Positions 17,954 through 26,683 of a DNA stretch of 64,000 nucleotides are shown here, in pieces. The notes below the pieces were generated by a model that did not search any database, was not told the origin of the DNA, and saw only the letters and a program-made list of their open reading frames with translations. How positions within the stretch are numbered: position 1 is the first letter of the stretch; each line of letters starts with the position of its first letter. The position numbers were made by a program, and so were the translations under genes. This DNA is from Actinomadura sp. K4S16. Lineage in GTDB: Bacteria > Actinomycetota > Actinomycetes > Streptosporangiales > Streptosporangiaceae. The stretch covers positions 1 to 64,000 of the forward strand of contig NZ_BDDE01000024.1 in the NCBI RefSeq assembly GCF_008327685.1, in the 5' to 3' direction.

Positions 17954-19615
17954 TCAGCCTGGGCGCTCGTGGGCAGATCTATGTAGGTCGTGCTCGTACG
18001 CGTACGCCGTGGCGGCCGCGCGGGAGGACAGGCCGAGCTTGCCGAGGATGTTGCTGACGTGGCGGGCCACCGTCTTCTCGCTGAGGAACAGGTCGGCGGC
18101 GATCGCGCGGTTCGTGCGCCCCGTCGCCACGAGCGCGAGGACCTCGGTCTCGCGGGCGGTCAGCACCCCCGCCGCGCGGCGGCCCGACAACGCCTCCACC
18201 CGGGCCGTGTCCGGCGCGGCGCCGAGCTGCCGGAAGATCCAGCGGGCGGCGTCCAGTTCCATCTCGGCGCCGTCCTCGTCCCCGAGCGCCCGGCAGGCCA
18301 GGCCGATCAGCACCCGGACCCGCGCGGACTCGTACGGCACGTCGAGCTCCCGCCAGCCGGCCCACGCCCGGCGCAGCTCCACGAGGGCCGCCCGGGCGTC
18401 GCGCTCCGCGAGCGCGACCGCGCCCCGCGCCTGGCCCGCCGTCGCGCGCAGCAGCGGCGCGCCGAGCTCGGCGGCGATGCCCGCCAGCTCGTCGGCGGCG
18501 CACCGGGCGGCCGGGACGTCGCCCACGGCGAGCATGATCTCCACGCACGCGGCGAGGACCCCGGCCCTCGACCCGGGGTCGGGCCGCTCGCCCGCGGCCC
18601 GGCGGATCGCCGCGGACGCCGCGTCCGTCCGCCCCTGGGCGAGCCGGAGCAGCGCGAAGCCCGGCTGCGGTTCACGGCCCCATCTGCTCGCCGTCCGGTA
18701 GAGCTCCTCGGCCTCCGCGTGCCTGCCGCGCAGCCGGTCCAGCTCCGCCCGCCGGTAGTAGGCGGCGCCGACCGCCGGGTCGCCGGTCCTGCGCCCGAAG
18801 ACCTCGCACGCGCGCCGCAGCTCCTCGACCGCGTCCGGCCAGGCGCCGTGCAGCTGCATGATCTCCGCCCGGTGCACCAGGCACTGGCCGCGGAACGGCT
18901 CCAGGTCGGGCTGGGACTCGCACCAGCGGGTCAGCGCCCTCGTCCACTCCGTCGCGCGGCGGACGTCCAGGGTCTCCTCGCACGCCTCGATCACGCTGCA
19001 GTAGACGTTCCCCGCGACGATCGGCGACGCCTCCCCGGCCGTGACGGCGACCATCACCTCGTCGAGCAGCGCCACCCCCTCGGGGGCCCTCCCCTGGCGG
19101 ATGAGGGCCCGTCCCCGGACCTGCCGGGCGAGGATCACGAGGTCGGGCTCGGCGCACCGCTCACCGGTGTCGGCGGCCCGCGCCGCCAGGGCCCCGCCGC
19201 CTTCCTCGTCCCCCTCCACGACCCGCTGCTGGGCCGCAGCCACCATCAGGTAGCCGCGTTCGGCGCCGTCGTGGCCGCCGTCGTCCAGCAGCCGCCCGGC
19301 CCGCGCGAGCCAGCCGCCGCCGAGGGCGGCGTCACCGCCGCTCAGCAGCTGGAAGGCCAGCCAGAACGCGCACCGCGCGGCCCGTGCGGTCTCGCCGCGC
19401 CCGGCGAGCGACCGGTGCGCCCGCTCCCAGAGCGCGGCGCTGTCGGCGTCCCTGCCGATCAGGTAGGCGGCCGTGGCGAACCGTTCGAGGTCCGCGGGTT
19501 CGAGGCCCGCCTCCTGGTCCGCCGCGGACAGGTGGGCGCACGCCTCCGCCCACCGCCCGCCGGCGAACGAACTCCGGCCCAGCTCAAGGGCGTCTCCGGT
19601 GGTCACACTTCCCAC
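17954..19615 (-). CDS. TPR-rich LuxR-family transcriptional regulator
   Basis: 553 residues. Most of the protein is Ala/Glu/Arg-rich helical repeat of TPR type (for example RRAELDRLRGRHAEAEELYR). The C-terminus is a LuxR HTH: LTARETEVLALVATGRTNR, then LFLSEKTVARHVSNILGKL. No P-loop is present, unlike full LAL regulators. The start is GTG 19615 or a second in-frame GTG at 19606; GAGG precedes the first. It lies directly upstream of the FAD monooxygenase on the same strand, which is its most likely target. Confidence 0.82.
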   Translation of the reverse strand: MGSVTTGDALELGRSSFAGGRWAEACAHLSAADQEAGLEPADLERFATAAYLIGRDADSAALWERAHRSLAGRGETARAARCAFWLAFQLLSGGDAALGGGWLARAGRLLDDGGHDGAERGYLMVAAAQQRVVEGDEEGGGALAARAADTGERCAEPDLVILARQVRGRALIRQGRAPEGVALLDEVMVAVTAGEASPIVAGNVYCSVIEACEETLDVRRATEWTRALTRWCESQPDLEPFRGQCLVHRAEIMQLHGAWPDAVEELRRACEVFGRRTGDPAVGAAYYRRAELDRLRGRHAEAEELYRTASRWGREPQPGFALLRLAQGRTDAASAAIRRAAGERPDPGSRAGVLAACVEIMLAVGDVPAARCAADELAGIAAELGAPLLRATAGQARGAVALAERDARAALVELRRAWAGWRELDVPYESARVRVLIGLACRALGDEDGAEMELDAARWIFRQLGAAPDTARVEALSGRRAAGVLTARETEVLALVATGRTNRAIAADLFLSEKTVARHVSNILGKLGLSSRAAATAYAYEHDLHRSAHERPG

Positions 19616-19746
19616 CTCACCACATGGGGCCCCGCCCGCCGCAGGTCAAGGTACGACGGATGCTCGTAGCGGGCTTCGCGGGTCGGGTGCCGCCTCCGAG
19701 CACGCGCGACGGGTCCGCCGTTCCCTGCGGCGGTCGCCGGGCTCGC

Positions 19747-20031
19747 TCACGGCGGGTCGATCGCCGGAGTCCGGTGCTGGGGCGGCACTGAATCGTTGAA
19801 GATGACGTGGGGCCGGTCATCGGCCTGGTTGAGCGCCCACAGGCCCACGGCGTCGGCGCAGACGAACAGGACGGCCATGAGAGTGGCGACGATCCGGCGG
19901 CGCCGGCGTTCCCGGCGCCGCCACTCGCGCCGGACCCGCTGGTAGGCGTCCGGCGCCGGGTGGACGCCGTCGGTGAGCGCGTCGAGGGCGGCGCGCAACT
20001 GATCTCCTGTAGGGGCGGGACCGCTTCTCAT
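19747..20031 (-). CDS. Small single-pass membrane protein, candidate anti-sigma partner
   Basis: 94 residues. A cytoplasmic N-terminus with an Arg-rich run (residues 32-46) is followed by one transmembrane helix (about 47-68) and a short external tail ending in a Pro-rich segment. The positive-inside rule puts the N-terminus in the cytoplasm. It overlaps the stop of the ECF sigma gene by four bases (ATGA), so it is translationally coupled to it. That arrangement is typical of anti-sigma factors, but no zinc-binding HxxxCxxC motif is present, so the role is inference. Confidence 0.6.
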   Translation of the reverse strand: MRSGPAPTGDQLRAALDALTDGVHPAPDAYQRVRREWRRRERRRRRIVATLMAVLFVCADAVGLWALNQADDRPHVIFNDSVPPQHRTPAIDPP

Positions 20032-20660
20032 CGTCGCTCCTGCATGAGCTTGGTCAGAGTGGCCATGCCGCGGGCGGCGTGCGTTTTGACGGCGCCCTGC
20101 GAGATGCCCATCGAGGTGGCGATATCGCTTTCGCTCAGCCCCAGCCAGTATCGCAGGACCAGCGCCTCGCGCTGCCGCGCCGACAAGCGCTGCAGCGCCG
20201 TGACCAGCGCCCGCTGGTCTTCGTGCAGCAGGGCGGCGCTCTCGGCCGACTGCACCGCGTCCATCCCCCGGTCGATGTGCTTGCGGACGACCTGGAGGTG
20301 ACGCAGCCGCATGCGGGTCAGGTTGCAGACCACCGATCGGAGGTAGGGCAGCGCGGCGTCCGGGGTGCGCAACCTGTTCCATCGGCGGTGCAACTGGCAG
20401 AACGCCTCGGAGACGATGTCCTCCGCGTCGTCGGCACCGAGCAGCACGGCCAGCCGCAGGAGCCCGGGATAGTGCAGGTCAAAAAGCCTCGTCAGCACGG
20501 CCTCGCGGTCCAAGGCGCGCATGTCGGCGTCGGTCTGCCCCGTGGCGGGCGCCTGCGCGGACGACACCGGCGGCGCCGCGCCGCGGGGCGGGGCGAGCGC
20601 GGCGACGTCCGGAGAAAGTTGCGGTGCGGGCACCGGGACGCCAGATCGCAGAGCACTCAT
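20028..20660 (-). CDS. ECF-type RNA polymerase sigma factor
   Basis: 210 residues. Region 2 is visible in DAEDIVSEAFCQLHRRW, and region 4 in LSARQREALVLRYWLGL followed by the HTH IATSMGISQGAVKTH. A 50-residue Pro/Ala-rich N-terminal extension is unusual for the family and may be dispensable, since an internal ATG stands just before the conserved part. The ATG overlaps the upstream carrier stop by four bases, and the downstream small membrane protein overlaps it likewise, so carrier, sigma factor and membrane protein form one coupled operon. Confidence 0.85.
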   Translation of the reverse strand: MSALRSGVPVPAPQLSPDVAALAPPRGAAPPVSSAQAPATGQTDADMRALDREAVLTRLFDLHYPGLLRLAVLLGADDAEDIVSEAFCQLHRRWNRLRTPDAALPYLRSVVCNLTRMRLRHLQVVRKHIDRGMDAVQSAESAALLHEDQRALVTALQRLSARQREALVLRYWLGLSESDIATSMGISQGAVKTHAARGMATLTKLMQERR

Positions 20661-22201
20661 GCAGTCGTCTCCAGTCCGGGCCGGGAGTCGGCCGACGATG
20701 TCAGGTCCGGGCCGCGCGGCACGCCCATCCAGTCGAGCAGCGGCGTCAGCACCGCGGCGGTCAGCAGGTTGAGCCCGAGGCCGACGACCGCGGCGTACGC
20801 CTGCACCTGCCACCCGCCCAGCCCCACGTGAATGACCGAGGTGAACCCGGCGCTGACCACCATGTGGGTCCCCGCGACCATGCCGACCGCCCACCCGCCG
20901 AGCAGCGCCACATGGTGCAGCCGCCGGGTGTACAGGCCGACGGCCACCGCCGGCAAGGTCTGCAGGATCCACACACCGCCCAGCAGTTGGAGGTTGATGG
21001 CGTCCTGGTCGCGCAGCCCGAGGACGAACACCACGGCTCCGGCCTTGGCCGCGACCGAGACCGTCTGCGCGATCCGCCGCTGGTGCTTGGGCGTGGCCGT
21101 CGGATGGAAGAACTCGACGTAGATGTTGCGGACGAACAGGGTCGCCACCGCGATCGACATCACCGCCGCCGGAACGAGCACGCCGACGGCCAGGGCGCCG
21201 AAGACCAGCCCGGTCAGCACCGCCGGCGTCACCTCCTCGACCAGCAGCGGCACCGCGATCTCGGCGCTGCCCCGCGGTGCGGCGATCCCGGTGGCCAGGG
21301 CCGCGACGCCCAGCACCGCGAACAGGCCGAGCACCGCCGTCCAGGCGGGAAGCGCGATCGACGTGCGGCGCAGTACGTCCGGTCCGGTGGCGGCGAAGGC
21401 CGCGGTCAGCACGTGCGGGTACATCAGCAGCGCCATCGCCGACCCGAGCGCGAGGGTGGCGTAGCTGGAGTACATCTGCGGCTCCAGGACCAGCGACGCC
21501 CCGGCGTTCCCACCGGCCGACAGGCGGTGCTCAGCACCGGTGAACATCGGTCCGGGCCCGCCGAGGCGGCCCATGACCAGCACGACCACGGCCACCACCG
21601 AGCCGATGATCGCCGTCCCCTTGACCAGCGAGATCACCGCGGGGGCGCGCAGCCCGTGCCGGCAGGTCGCCATCGCCAGGACGGCGGACACAGCGATCAG
21701 TGCGAGATCGCCCGCGGCCCCGCGCGGGTAGAGCCCGCCCGCGGCCAGGACGGCGCGGATGCCCAGGAGCTGCAGTGCGAGGTACGGCATCGTGGCCAGC
21801 ACACCGGTGACGGCCACGACCAGCGCCAGCGCCGGGGAGCCGTACCGACCGCGGACGAAGTCGGCCACCGTGACGTACCCGTGCGGCCGCGCCGCGGCCC
21901 ACAGGCGGGGCAGCAGCACGAAGGCGATCGGGTACACGATCACGGTGTAGGCCAGGGCGAAGAACGCCAGCGCCCCGATGCCGTACACCAGGCCCGGGAC
22001 GGCGGCGAAGGTGTAGGCGGTGTAGATCGTGCCGCCGAGCAGGAACCACATCGCGGGCGCGCCGATCCGCCGGTCGGCGAGCGCCCAGCTCTCCAGGGTG
22101 GGCAGCTCGGGGGCGGGGTGGAACCGGCGGGCCGCGACCGCGGCCAGCGACGTCCCGCCGACCACGGCGGCGAAGGCCACCACGCTCACCGGCTCGATCA
22201 T
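20657..22201 (-). CDS. Sodium:solute symporter (SSS) family carrier, copy 1
   Basis: 514 residues with about 13 hydrophobic helices. The segments GGTIYTAYTF, YVTVADFVRGRYGS and TMPYLALQL align with the second SSS carrier of this window (22,961-24,571) and with MctP-like monocarboxylate carriers. It would import a small organic acid with a cation; the substrate is not evident. It is the first gene of an operon with an ECF sigma factor, which is uncommon for a carrier. The 152-base gap to the divergent DUF3311 gene should contain both promoters; a TTGACA hexamer at 22259-22264 lacks a good -10 partner. Confidence 0.85.
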   Translation of the reverse strand: MIEPVSVVAFAAVVGGTSLAAVAARRFHPAPELPTLESWALADRRIGAPAMWFLLGGTIYTAYTFAAVPGLVYGIGALAFFALAYTVIVYPIAFVLLPRLWAAARPHGYVTVADFVRGRYGSPALALVVAVTGVLATMPYLALQLLGIRAVLAAGGLYPRGAAGDLALIAVSAVLAMATCRHGLRAPAVISLVKGTAIIGSVVAVVVLVMGRLGGPGPMFTGAEHRLSAGGNAGASLVLEPQMYSSYATLALGSAMALLMYPHVLTAAFAATGPDVLRRTSIALPAWTAVLGLFAVLGVAALATGIAAPRGSAEIAVPLLVEEVTPAVLTGLVFGALAVGVLVPAAVMSIAVATLFVRNIYVEFFHPTATPKHQRRIAQTVSVAAKAGAVVFVLGLRDQDAINLQLLGGVWILQTLPAVAVGLYTRRLHHVALLGGWAVGMVAGTHMVVSAGFTSVIHVGLGGWQVQAYAAVVGLGLNLLTAAVLTPLLDWMGVPRGPDLTSSADSRPGLETTA

Positions 22202-22353
22202 CCGTCACCACCGCATCCGTCCTGCATTGCCTCTGTGTTGCGCAGGTTACGTGCATGGTTGACACGGTCCGGCGGCAAATTCGCTGGAATTCGATGTCAA
22301 CCGGATCGCGAGCGTCGGCAACTCTGCCACGAAGCCGTGAAACCGGAGGCGTG

Positions 22354-22581
22354 ATGCCGAAGCCGATCCGACCGGCGCGACGTGTCGCCGCCGGAGTCTG
22401 CCTGGCCCTGCCCGTCGTGGCGCTGCTGTGCGTGCCGTGGTACGCCCGCTCGACGCCGCGCCTGGCCGGGGTGGCGTTCTTCTACTGGTACCAGTTCGCC
22501 TGGATCCCCGGCGTCGTCGTCTGCATGCTGGTCGCGTACCTGCTGCTCCACGGGCACCGGGACCGCCCGCCCAGCCGATGA
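22354..22581 (+). CDS. DUF3311 small membrane protein, copy 1
   Basis: 75 residues with two hydrophobic helices, the first ending in Pro-Trp-Tyr and the second starting after FYWYQFAWIP. This pattern (basic start, helix, short charged loop, FYWYQ motif, helix) is that of DUF3311 proteins, which accompany SSS carriers in actinomycetes and may be carrier subunits. ATG 22354 follows GGAGG. It lies between the two divergent SSS carrier genes. Confidence 0.75.
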   Translation: MPKPIRPARRVAAGVCLALPVVALLCVPWYARSTPRLAGVAFFYWYQFAWIPGVVVCMLVAYLLLHGHRDRPPSR

Positions 22582-22695
22582 CGACCGGCGGGAGGGCCTG
22601 TGCAGGCTTCCCCACCACGCCCCCGGCCGAACGCCTGACCGCGACGCCTTCGCGGTCCAGGCCGTCCCATCCCTCAGCTCGCGAGGAGATCACCC

Positions 22696-22956
22696 ATGCC
22701 GAGAAACGATGCCCACCCGCCGCGGGACCCGCGGCCGTCGCCGTCCCCGGACGGCCGCGCGGACCGCTCGGATCGGAGCCCGTGGAACTGGCTGCTGATC
22801 ATCCCTGTGGCGATCCCGCTGCTCACCCTGCTCTACAACAGCGACAAGCCCCGCCTGGCGGGCTTTCCCGCCTTCTACTGGATCCAGCTGGCCTTCATCC
22901 CGCTGGGCGTGGCCTGCACCGTCCTGGTGTACCAGATGACCAAGAAGCGGGGCTGA
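22696..22956 (+). CDS. DUF3311 small membrane protein, copy 2
   Basis: 86 residues. A polar, Pro/Asp/Arg-rich N-terminus of about 30 residues precedes two hydrophobic helices; the motif between them (KPRLAGFPAFYWIQ) matches copy 1 (TPRLAGVAFFYWYQ). GAGGAG stands seven bases before the ATG. The SSS carrier starts four bases after its stop, so the two are an operon and the protein is probably a small partner of that carrier. Confidence 0.78.
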   Translation: MPRNDAHPPRDPRPSPSPDGRADRSDRSPWNWLLIIPVAIPLLTLLYNSDKPRLAGFPAFYWIQLAFIPLGVACTVLVYQMTKKRG

Positions 22957-22960
22957 GCCG

Positions 22961-24571
22961 ATGGCACGCGACCACCTCACCGAGATCATCATCTTCGCGG
23001 CCCTGTTCCTGCTGGTCAGCGGAATGGGCTTCGTCGCCGCCCGATGGCGGCGACCCGACACCATGCACAGCCTGGACGAGTGGGGCCTGGGCGGCCGCAG
23101 CTTCGGAAGCTGGATCACCTGGTTCCTGATCGGCGGCGACCTCTACACCGCCTACACGTTCGTGGCCGTCCCGGCCCTGGTGTTCGGCGCGGGCGCGGCC
23201 GGCTTCTTCGCCGTCCCGTACACGATCGTGGTGTACCCGCTGGTGTTCCTGGTCCTGATCAAGCTCTGGTCGGTCTCGCACGTGCACGGCTTCGTGACGC
23301 CGGCCGACTTCGTCCGGGCCCGGTTCGGCTCCCCGACACTGGCGCTCGTCGTCGCGATCACCGGCATCGTCGCCACGATGCCCTACATCGCGCTGCAGCT
23401 GGTCGGCATCGAGGCGGTGCTGAAGGCGATGGGCGTGAACGGGCACTGGCCGATCATCATCGCGTTCGTGATCCTCGCCGCCTACACCTACCAGTCCGGG
23501 CTGCGCGCGCCCGCGCTGATCGCCTTCGTCAAGGACGTGCTGATCTACCTGGTCATCATCGTCGCGGTGCTGTACATCCCGGCCAAACTCGGCGGCTGGG
23601 GCGACATCTTCGACGCCGCCAAGACCAAGTTCGACAAGACCCCCGCCCCCGGCGACGGCATCACCATCGCCGGAAGCGGCCAGCTCAACTACGCGATGCT
23701 CGCACTCGGCTCGGCGATGGCGCTGTTCCTCTACCCCCACAGCATCACCGGCGTGCTGGCCAGCCGCAGCCGAAACGTCATCAAGCGCAACATGGCCGCC
23801 CTGCCCGCCTACAGCTTCGTCCTCGGCCTGATCGCACTGCTCGGCTACATGGCCATCGCCGCGGGCGTCAAACCGGTCAGCACCGACGGCAAACCCGACA
23901 CCAACACCGTGGTCCCGCTGCTGTTCGACCACATGTTCCCCGACTGGTTCGCCGGCGTGGCCTTCGCCGCCGTCGGCATCGGCGCGCTGGTCCCCGCCGC
24001 GATCATGTCGATCGCCGCCGCGAACCTGTTCACCCGCAACATCTACAAGGAGTACATCAACCGCGACGCCACCGCCAAGCAGGAGGCCACGGTCAGCAAG
24101 CTGGTCTCGCTGATCGTCAAGGCCGGCGCCGTGGTGTGCATCCTCGCGCTCGACCCGCAGTTCTCCATCGACCTGCAGCTCATCGGCGGCGTCATCATCC
24201 TGCAGACCCTCCCGGCCGTCGGGCTCGGCCTGCTCACCCGCTGGTTCCACCGCGGCGCCCTCATCGCCGGCTGGGCCGCCGGCATGACCGCCGGCCTGTG
24301 GATGCTCTACCAGATCCCCAACCCCGCCAAGGGCAAGGAGCACTTCGGCGGCTCGGCCTACCCCCTCAGCGACCTCGGCCTCGACACCAAGATGGCGATC
24401 TACACCGGCATGCTCGCACTCGCCGTCAACGTCATCGTCGCGGTCGCCGGCACCCTGATCTGCCGCGCCGCCAAACTCGCCGACGGCGAGGACGCCACCC
24501 GCGCCGCCGACTACCTCGCCGACGAAGGCGACCCGAGGGTCAAGGACCTCGAACTGTCCGCCTCCACCTGA
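22961..24571 (+). CDS. Sodium:solute symporter family carrier, MctP-like, copy 2
   Basis: 536 residues with about 13 transmembrane helices. GGDLYTAYTF, FVTPADFVRARFGS, TMPYIALQLVGI and AAIMSIAAANLFTRNIY are characteristic of the monocarboxylate-type SSS carriers (MctP group), which move lactate, pyruvate or similar acids. It follows the DUF3311 gene by four bases and is ended by a strong hairpin at 24,589. It is a diverged paralogue of the carrier on the opposite strand at 20,657-22,201. Confidence 0.86.
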   Translation: MARDHLTEIIIFAALFLLVSGMGFVAARWRRPDTMHSLDEWGLGGRSFGSWITWFLIGGDLYTAYTFVAVPALVFGAGAAGFFAVPYTIVVYPLVFLVLIKLWSVSHVHGFVTPADFVRARFGSPTLALVVAITGIVATMPYIALQLVGIEAVLKAMGVNGHWPIIIAFVILAAYTYQSGLRAPALIAFVKDVLIYLVIIVAVLYIPAKLGGWGDIFDAAKTKFDKTPAPGDGITIAGSGQLNYAMLALGSAMALFLYPHSITGVLASRSRNVIKRNMAALPAYSFVLGLIALLGYMAIAAGVKPVSTDGKPDTNTVVPLLFDHMFPDWFAGVAFAAVGIGALVPAAIMSIAAANLFTRNIYKEYINRDATAKQEATVSKLVSLIVKAGAVVCILALDPQFSIDLQLIGGVIILQTLPAVGLGLLTRWFHRGALIAGWAAGMTAGLWMLYQIPNPAKGKEHFGGSAYPLSDLGLDTKMAIYTGMLALAVNVIVAVAGTLICRAAKLADGEDATRAADYLADEGDPRVKDLELSAST

Positions 24572-24588
24572 CCCCTCCACCCCCGGCA

Positions 24589-24623
24589 GCCCGTGGCGGA
24601 CGCACCAAGCGTCCGCCACGGGC
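24589..24623. terminator. Bidirectional hairpin terminator
   Basis: Perfect 15-bp arms, GCCCGTGGCGGACGC and its complement, are separated by ACCAA. The hairpin sits 17 bases after the carrier stop and ends 2 bases before the stop of the convergent monooxygenase gene, so it can serve both. No T-run, as is usual in actinomycetes. Confidence 0.8.
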
Positions 24624-24625
24624 CG

Positions 24626-25885
24626 CTACCCCGCACGGGGCGTCCAGGAGGTCAAGGTGAGGTGGTCGGTTATGTGGGCGGCGTCGGCGGCGATGCCCAG
24701 GAAGAGGGAGGACGGTTCGGAGTGCAGCCACGGGAGGCCCACGGCGTAGAGGCCGGGGTGCTCGGTGACGCCTCTGGTGTGGCGCGGGTAGCCCCACTCG
24801 TCGAAGACGGGGACGTCCACCCAGGAGAAGTCAAGGCGGAAGCCGGTCGCCCACAGGACGGTGCCGATGCCGGCGGCGTCGAGGTCGAGCTCGGTGGCGG
24901 TGGGCGGGACGAAGGTGCCGGCGGGCGGGCGGTCGTCGGGGGGCGCGTCGAGGCCGGCGGCGGTGATGTAGGCGTCGATGAGCGGACGGCCCTTCTCCTC
25001 GAACCCGGTCTCGGCGCGGGCCAGCCGCTCGTTCAGGTCGTCGCTGAACCGCACGGTCGTGCCGTCGGCGGACTCCAGGCGTCCGTAGAGGCGCATGCCG
25101 CGGCGCGCGAACTCCCGCAGGTCGATGTCGTGGCCGCCGTCCTTACCCGAGACGTGCGCGTTGCAGGAGAAGCGGGCGGCGGGCGAGGGCAGGTCCGCCG
25201 CGGTCGGGAACGGCACGCCGACCTCGGCGCCGTGCAGGAACACCTGCGTCAGCCACCAGTGGGAGTCGTGGCCCCGGTAGCGGCGGGGCACGGCGGAGCA
25301 TTCCGAGACGGCCAGGTGGACCTCGCGCCCGGCGTCGTGCAGTTCCTCCGCGATCTGGGCGCCGGACTGGCCCGTCCCGACCACCAGGACGGCGCCGTCC
25401 GCGACTTGTTGCGGGCGCCGATAGTCGGCGGAGTGCAGTTGCCGGACGTGGGCCGGGATCTGCCGGGACAGGGGCGGGGTCTTCGGACGCTGGTACGGGC
25501 CGGTCGCGAGCACGACGTTGCGGGCCGCGATCGCGCCTGAGCCCGTATGCGCGACGAAACCGCCGTCCGCGGGCTCCAGCCGCTCGACGTCGACACCCAG
25601 GCGGAGGGGCGCGTCGATCACGGAGGCGTACTCCGCGAGATGCTCCACGACCTCGGCGCGCGGCATGAACCCGTCCGGGTCGGGGCCCGCGTAGGGCATG
25701 CCGGGCAGCATGACGGTGAAGTTCGGCGCGACGAGGTGGAGGCTGTCCCAGCGGTCGTTCCAGCCGCCGCCGAGGCGGTCCCGCCGGTCGACTACGAGGT
25801 GTTCGACGCCCGCCTTCGACAACCAGTAGCTGGTGGACAGGCCCGCCTGCCCGGCACCGATGACGAGCGTGTCAATCTTCTCCAA
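24626..25885 (-). CDS. FAD-dependent monooxygenase, copy 2
   Basis: 419 residues, same domains as copy 1 (VIGAGQAG; VVGTGQSG; LHSADY). The open frame begins at a GTG (25909), but a GGGAGGAG lies inside that extension, five bases before TTG 25885. This TTG aligns with the ATG of copy 1, so TTG is taken as the start. DNA identity to copy 1 is very high over most of the gene, with differences clustered in a few segments and at the C-terminus (a different last 10 residues). It has no regulator gene beside it, unlike copy 1. Confidence 0.83.
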   Translation of the reverse strand: MEKIDTLVIGAGQAGLSTSYWLSKAGVEHLVVDRRDRLGGGWNDRWDSLHLVAPNFTVMLPGMPYAGPDPDGFMPRAEVVEHLAEYASVIDAPLRLGVDVERLEPADGGFVAHTGSGAIAARNVVLATGPYQRPKTPPLSRQIPAHVRQLHSADYRRPQQVADGAVLVVGTGQSGAQIAEELHDAGREVHLAVSECSAVPRRYRGHDSHWWLTQVFLHGAEVGVPFPTAADLPSPAARFSCNAHVSGKDGGHDIDLREFARRGMRLYGRLESADGTTVRFSDDLNERLARAETGFEEKGRPLIDAYITAAGLDAPPDDRPPAGTFVPPTATELDLDAAGIGTVLWATGFRLDFSWVDVPVFDEWGYPRHTRGVTEHPGLYAVGLPWLHSEPSSLFLGIAADAAHITDHLTLTSWTPRAG

Positions 25886-26094
25886 CGCTGCTCCTCCCGA
25901 GGCGGACACTCTACGGCCACCGGCGGGAACGCGCCGAGGTCCGCCCTGCCGGATGAGCCGCGTGCGGGCGGCGGATCTGACGGGGCCCTGAGCGCGGTGA
26001 GCATCGCGTCACCCGAAGTTATCTACTTTCCGTAGTCGCCCCATGGCAATATGCGTTCGACCCCGCGGCGCACTCACCGAAGCCAGGAGCTCCC

Positions 26095-26589
26095 ATGTTC
26101 AGGCCCCCATACGTCCTCGGACAGCCGACCCGGACGGTCACGCCGCTGACCATGATCACACTCGTCCTCGCGTTGACGGTCCCGACGGCCTCGGCCGCTT
26201 CCCGGGGATCCGCGGCTCCGGTGGCGTCTCGCACGGACGGGGCCCTCGTGCAGGGCTGGTTCCACAACGAGACCACGTATTCGCTCACCCTCAAGGCCGA
26301 GCACCTCGACTTCGGGGACACCTGGAACCCTCGGCCGCCCGACCACATCGCCCCGCGCAGCATGGTCACCTGGATTTCCAGGCCGGGCGTCCAGGGCGAC
26401 AACGGCGGATACGTGACCTACACCGTCGACCGCACCGGCGGCCAGGGATACGCCTACATGAGCTGGTACCACCCCTACGGAGGCTCCGCCGCGCACACCG
26501 TCAGGACCGGTGGCCTGTTCACCATCGAGCTCCGTCACTTCGGCGCAGACGACACCTTCTACTTCCGCTGCCAGATCCCCACCTGCTGA
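26095..26589 (+). CDS. Secreted protein of unknown function, aegerolysin-like pattern
   Basis: 164 residues. A signal peptide ends near VPTASAA (about residue 34). The mature part is rich in Trp, Tyr, Gly and Thr and looks all-beta. It opens with GWFHNETTYSLTLK, continues with GDTWNPRPPDHIAP and ends in a Cys pair (FRCQIPTC) that could form a disulfide. The order of an N-terminal asparagine strand, a GDW-PP-I-P segment and later glycine-rich strands recalls aegerolysin or related membrane-binding beta folds, but the match is weak. No neighbouring gene clearly belongs with it. Confidence 0.6.
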   Translation: MFRPPYVLGQPTRTVTPLTMITLVLALTVPTASAASRGSAAPVASRTDGALVQGWFHNETTYSLTLKAEHLDFGDTWNPRPPDHIAPRSMVTWISRPGVQGDNGGYVTYTVDRTGGQGYAYMSWYHPYGGSAAHTVRTGGLFTIELRHFGADDTFYFRCQIPTC

Positions 26590-26683
26590 CACGAACCGGC
26601 TCCGTCCCACCGGGCCGGCATCGGGGTCGGCCGTGGTGGCCGCCACCGCGACGCTCCTCCAGCGGCCGTCAGCGGACGCGGGT

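Noticed and set aside
22259..22287. Promoter with TTGACA for the DUF3311/carrier operon
   Set aside because: The -35 hexamer is perfect, but at 16-19 bases there is no acceptable -10 sequence.
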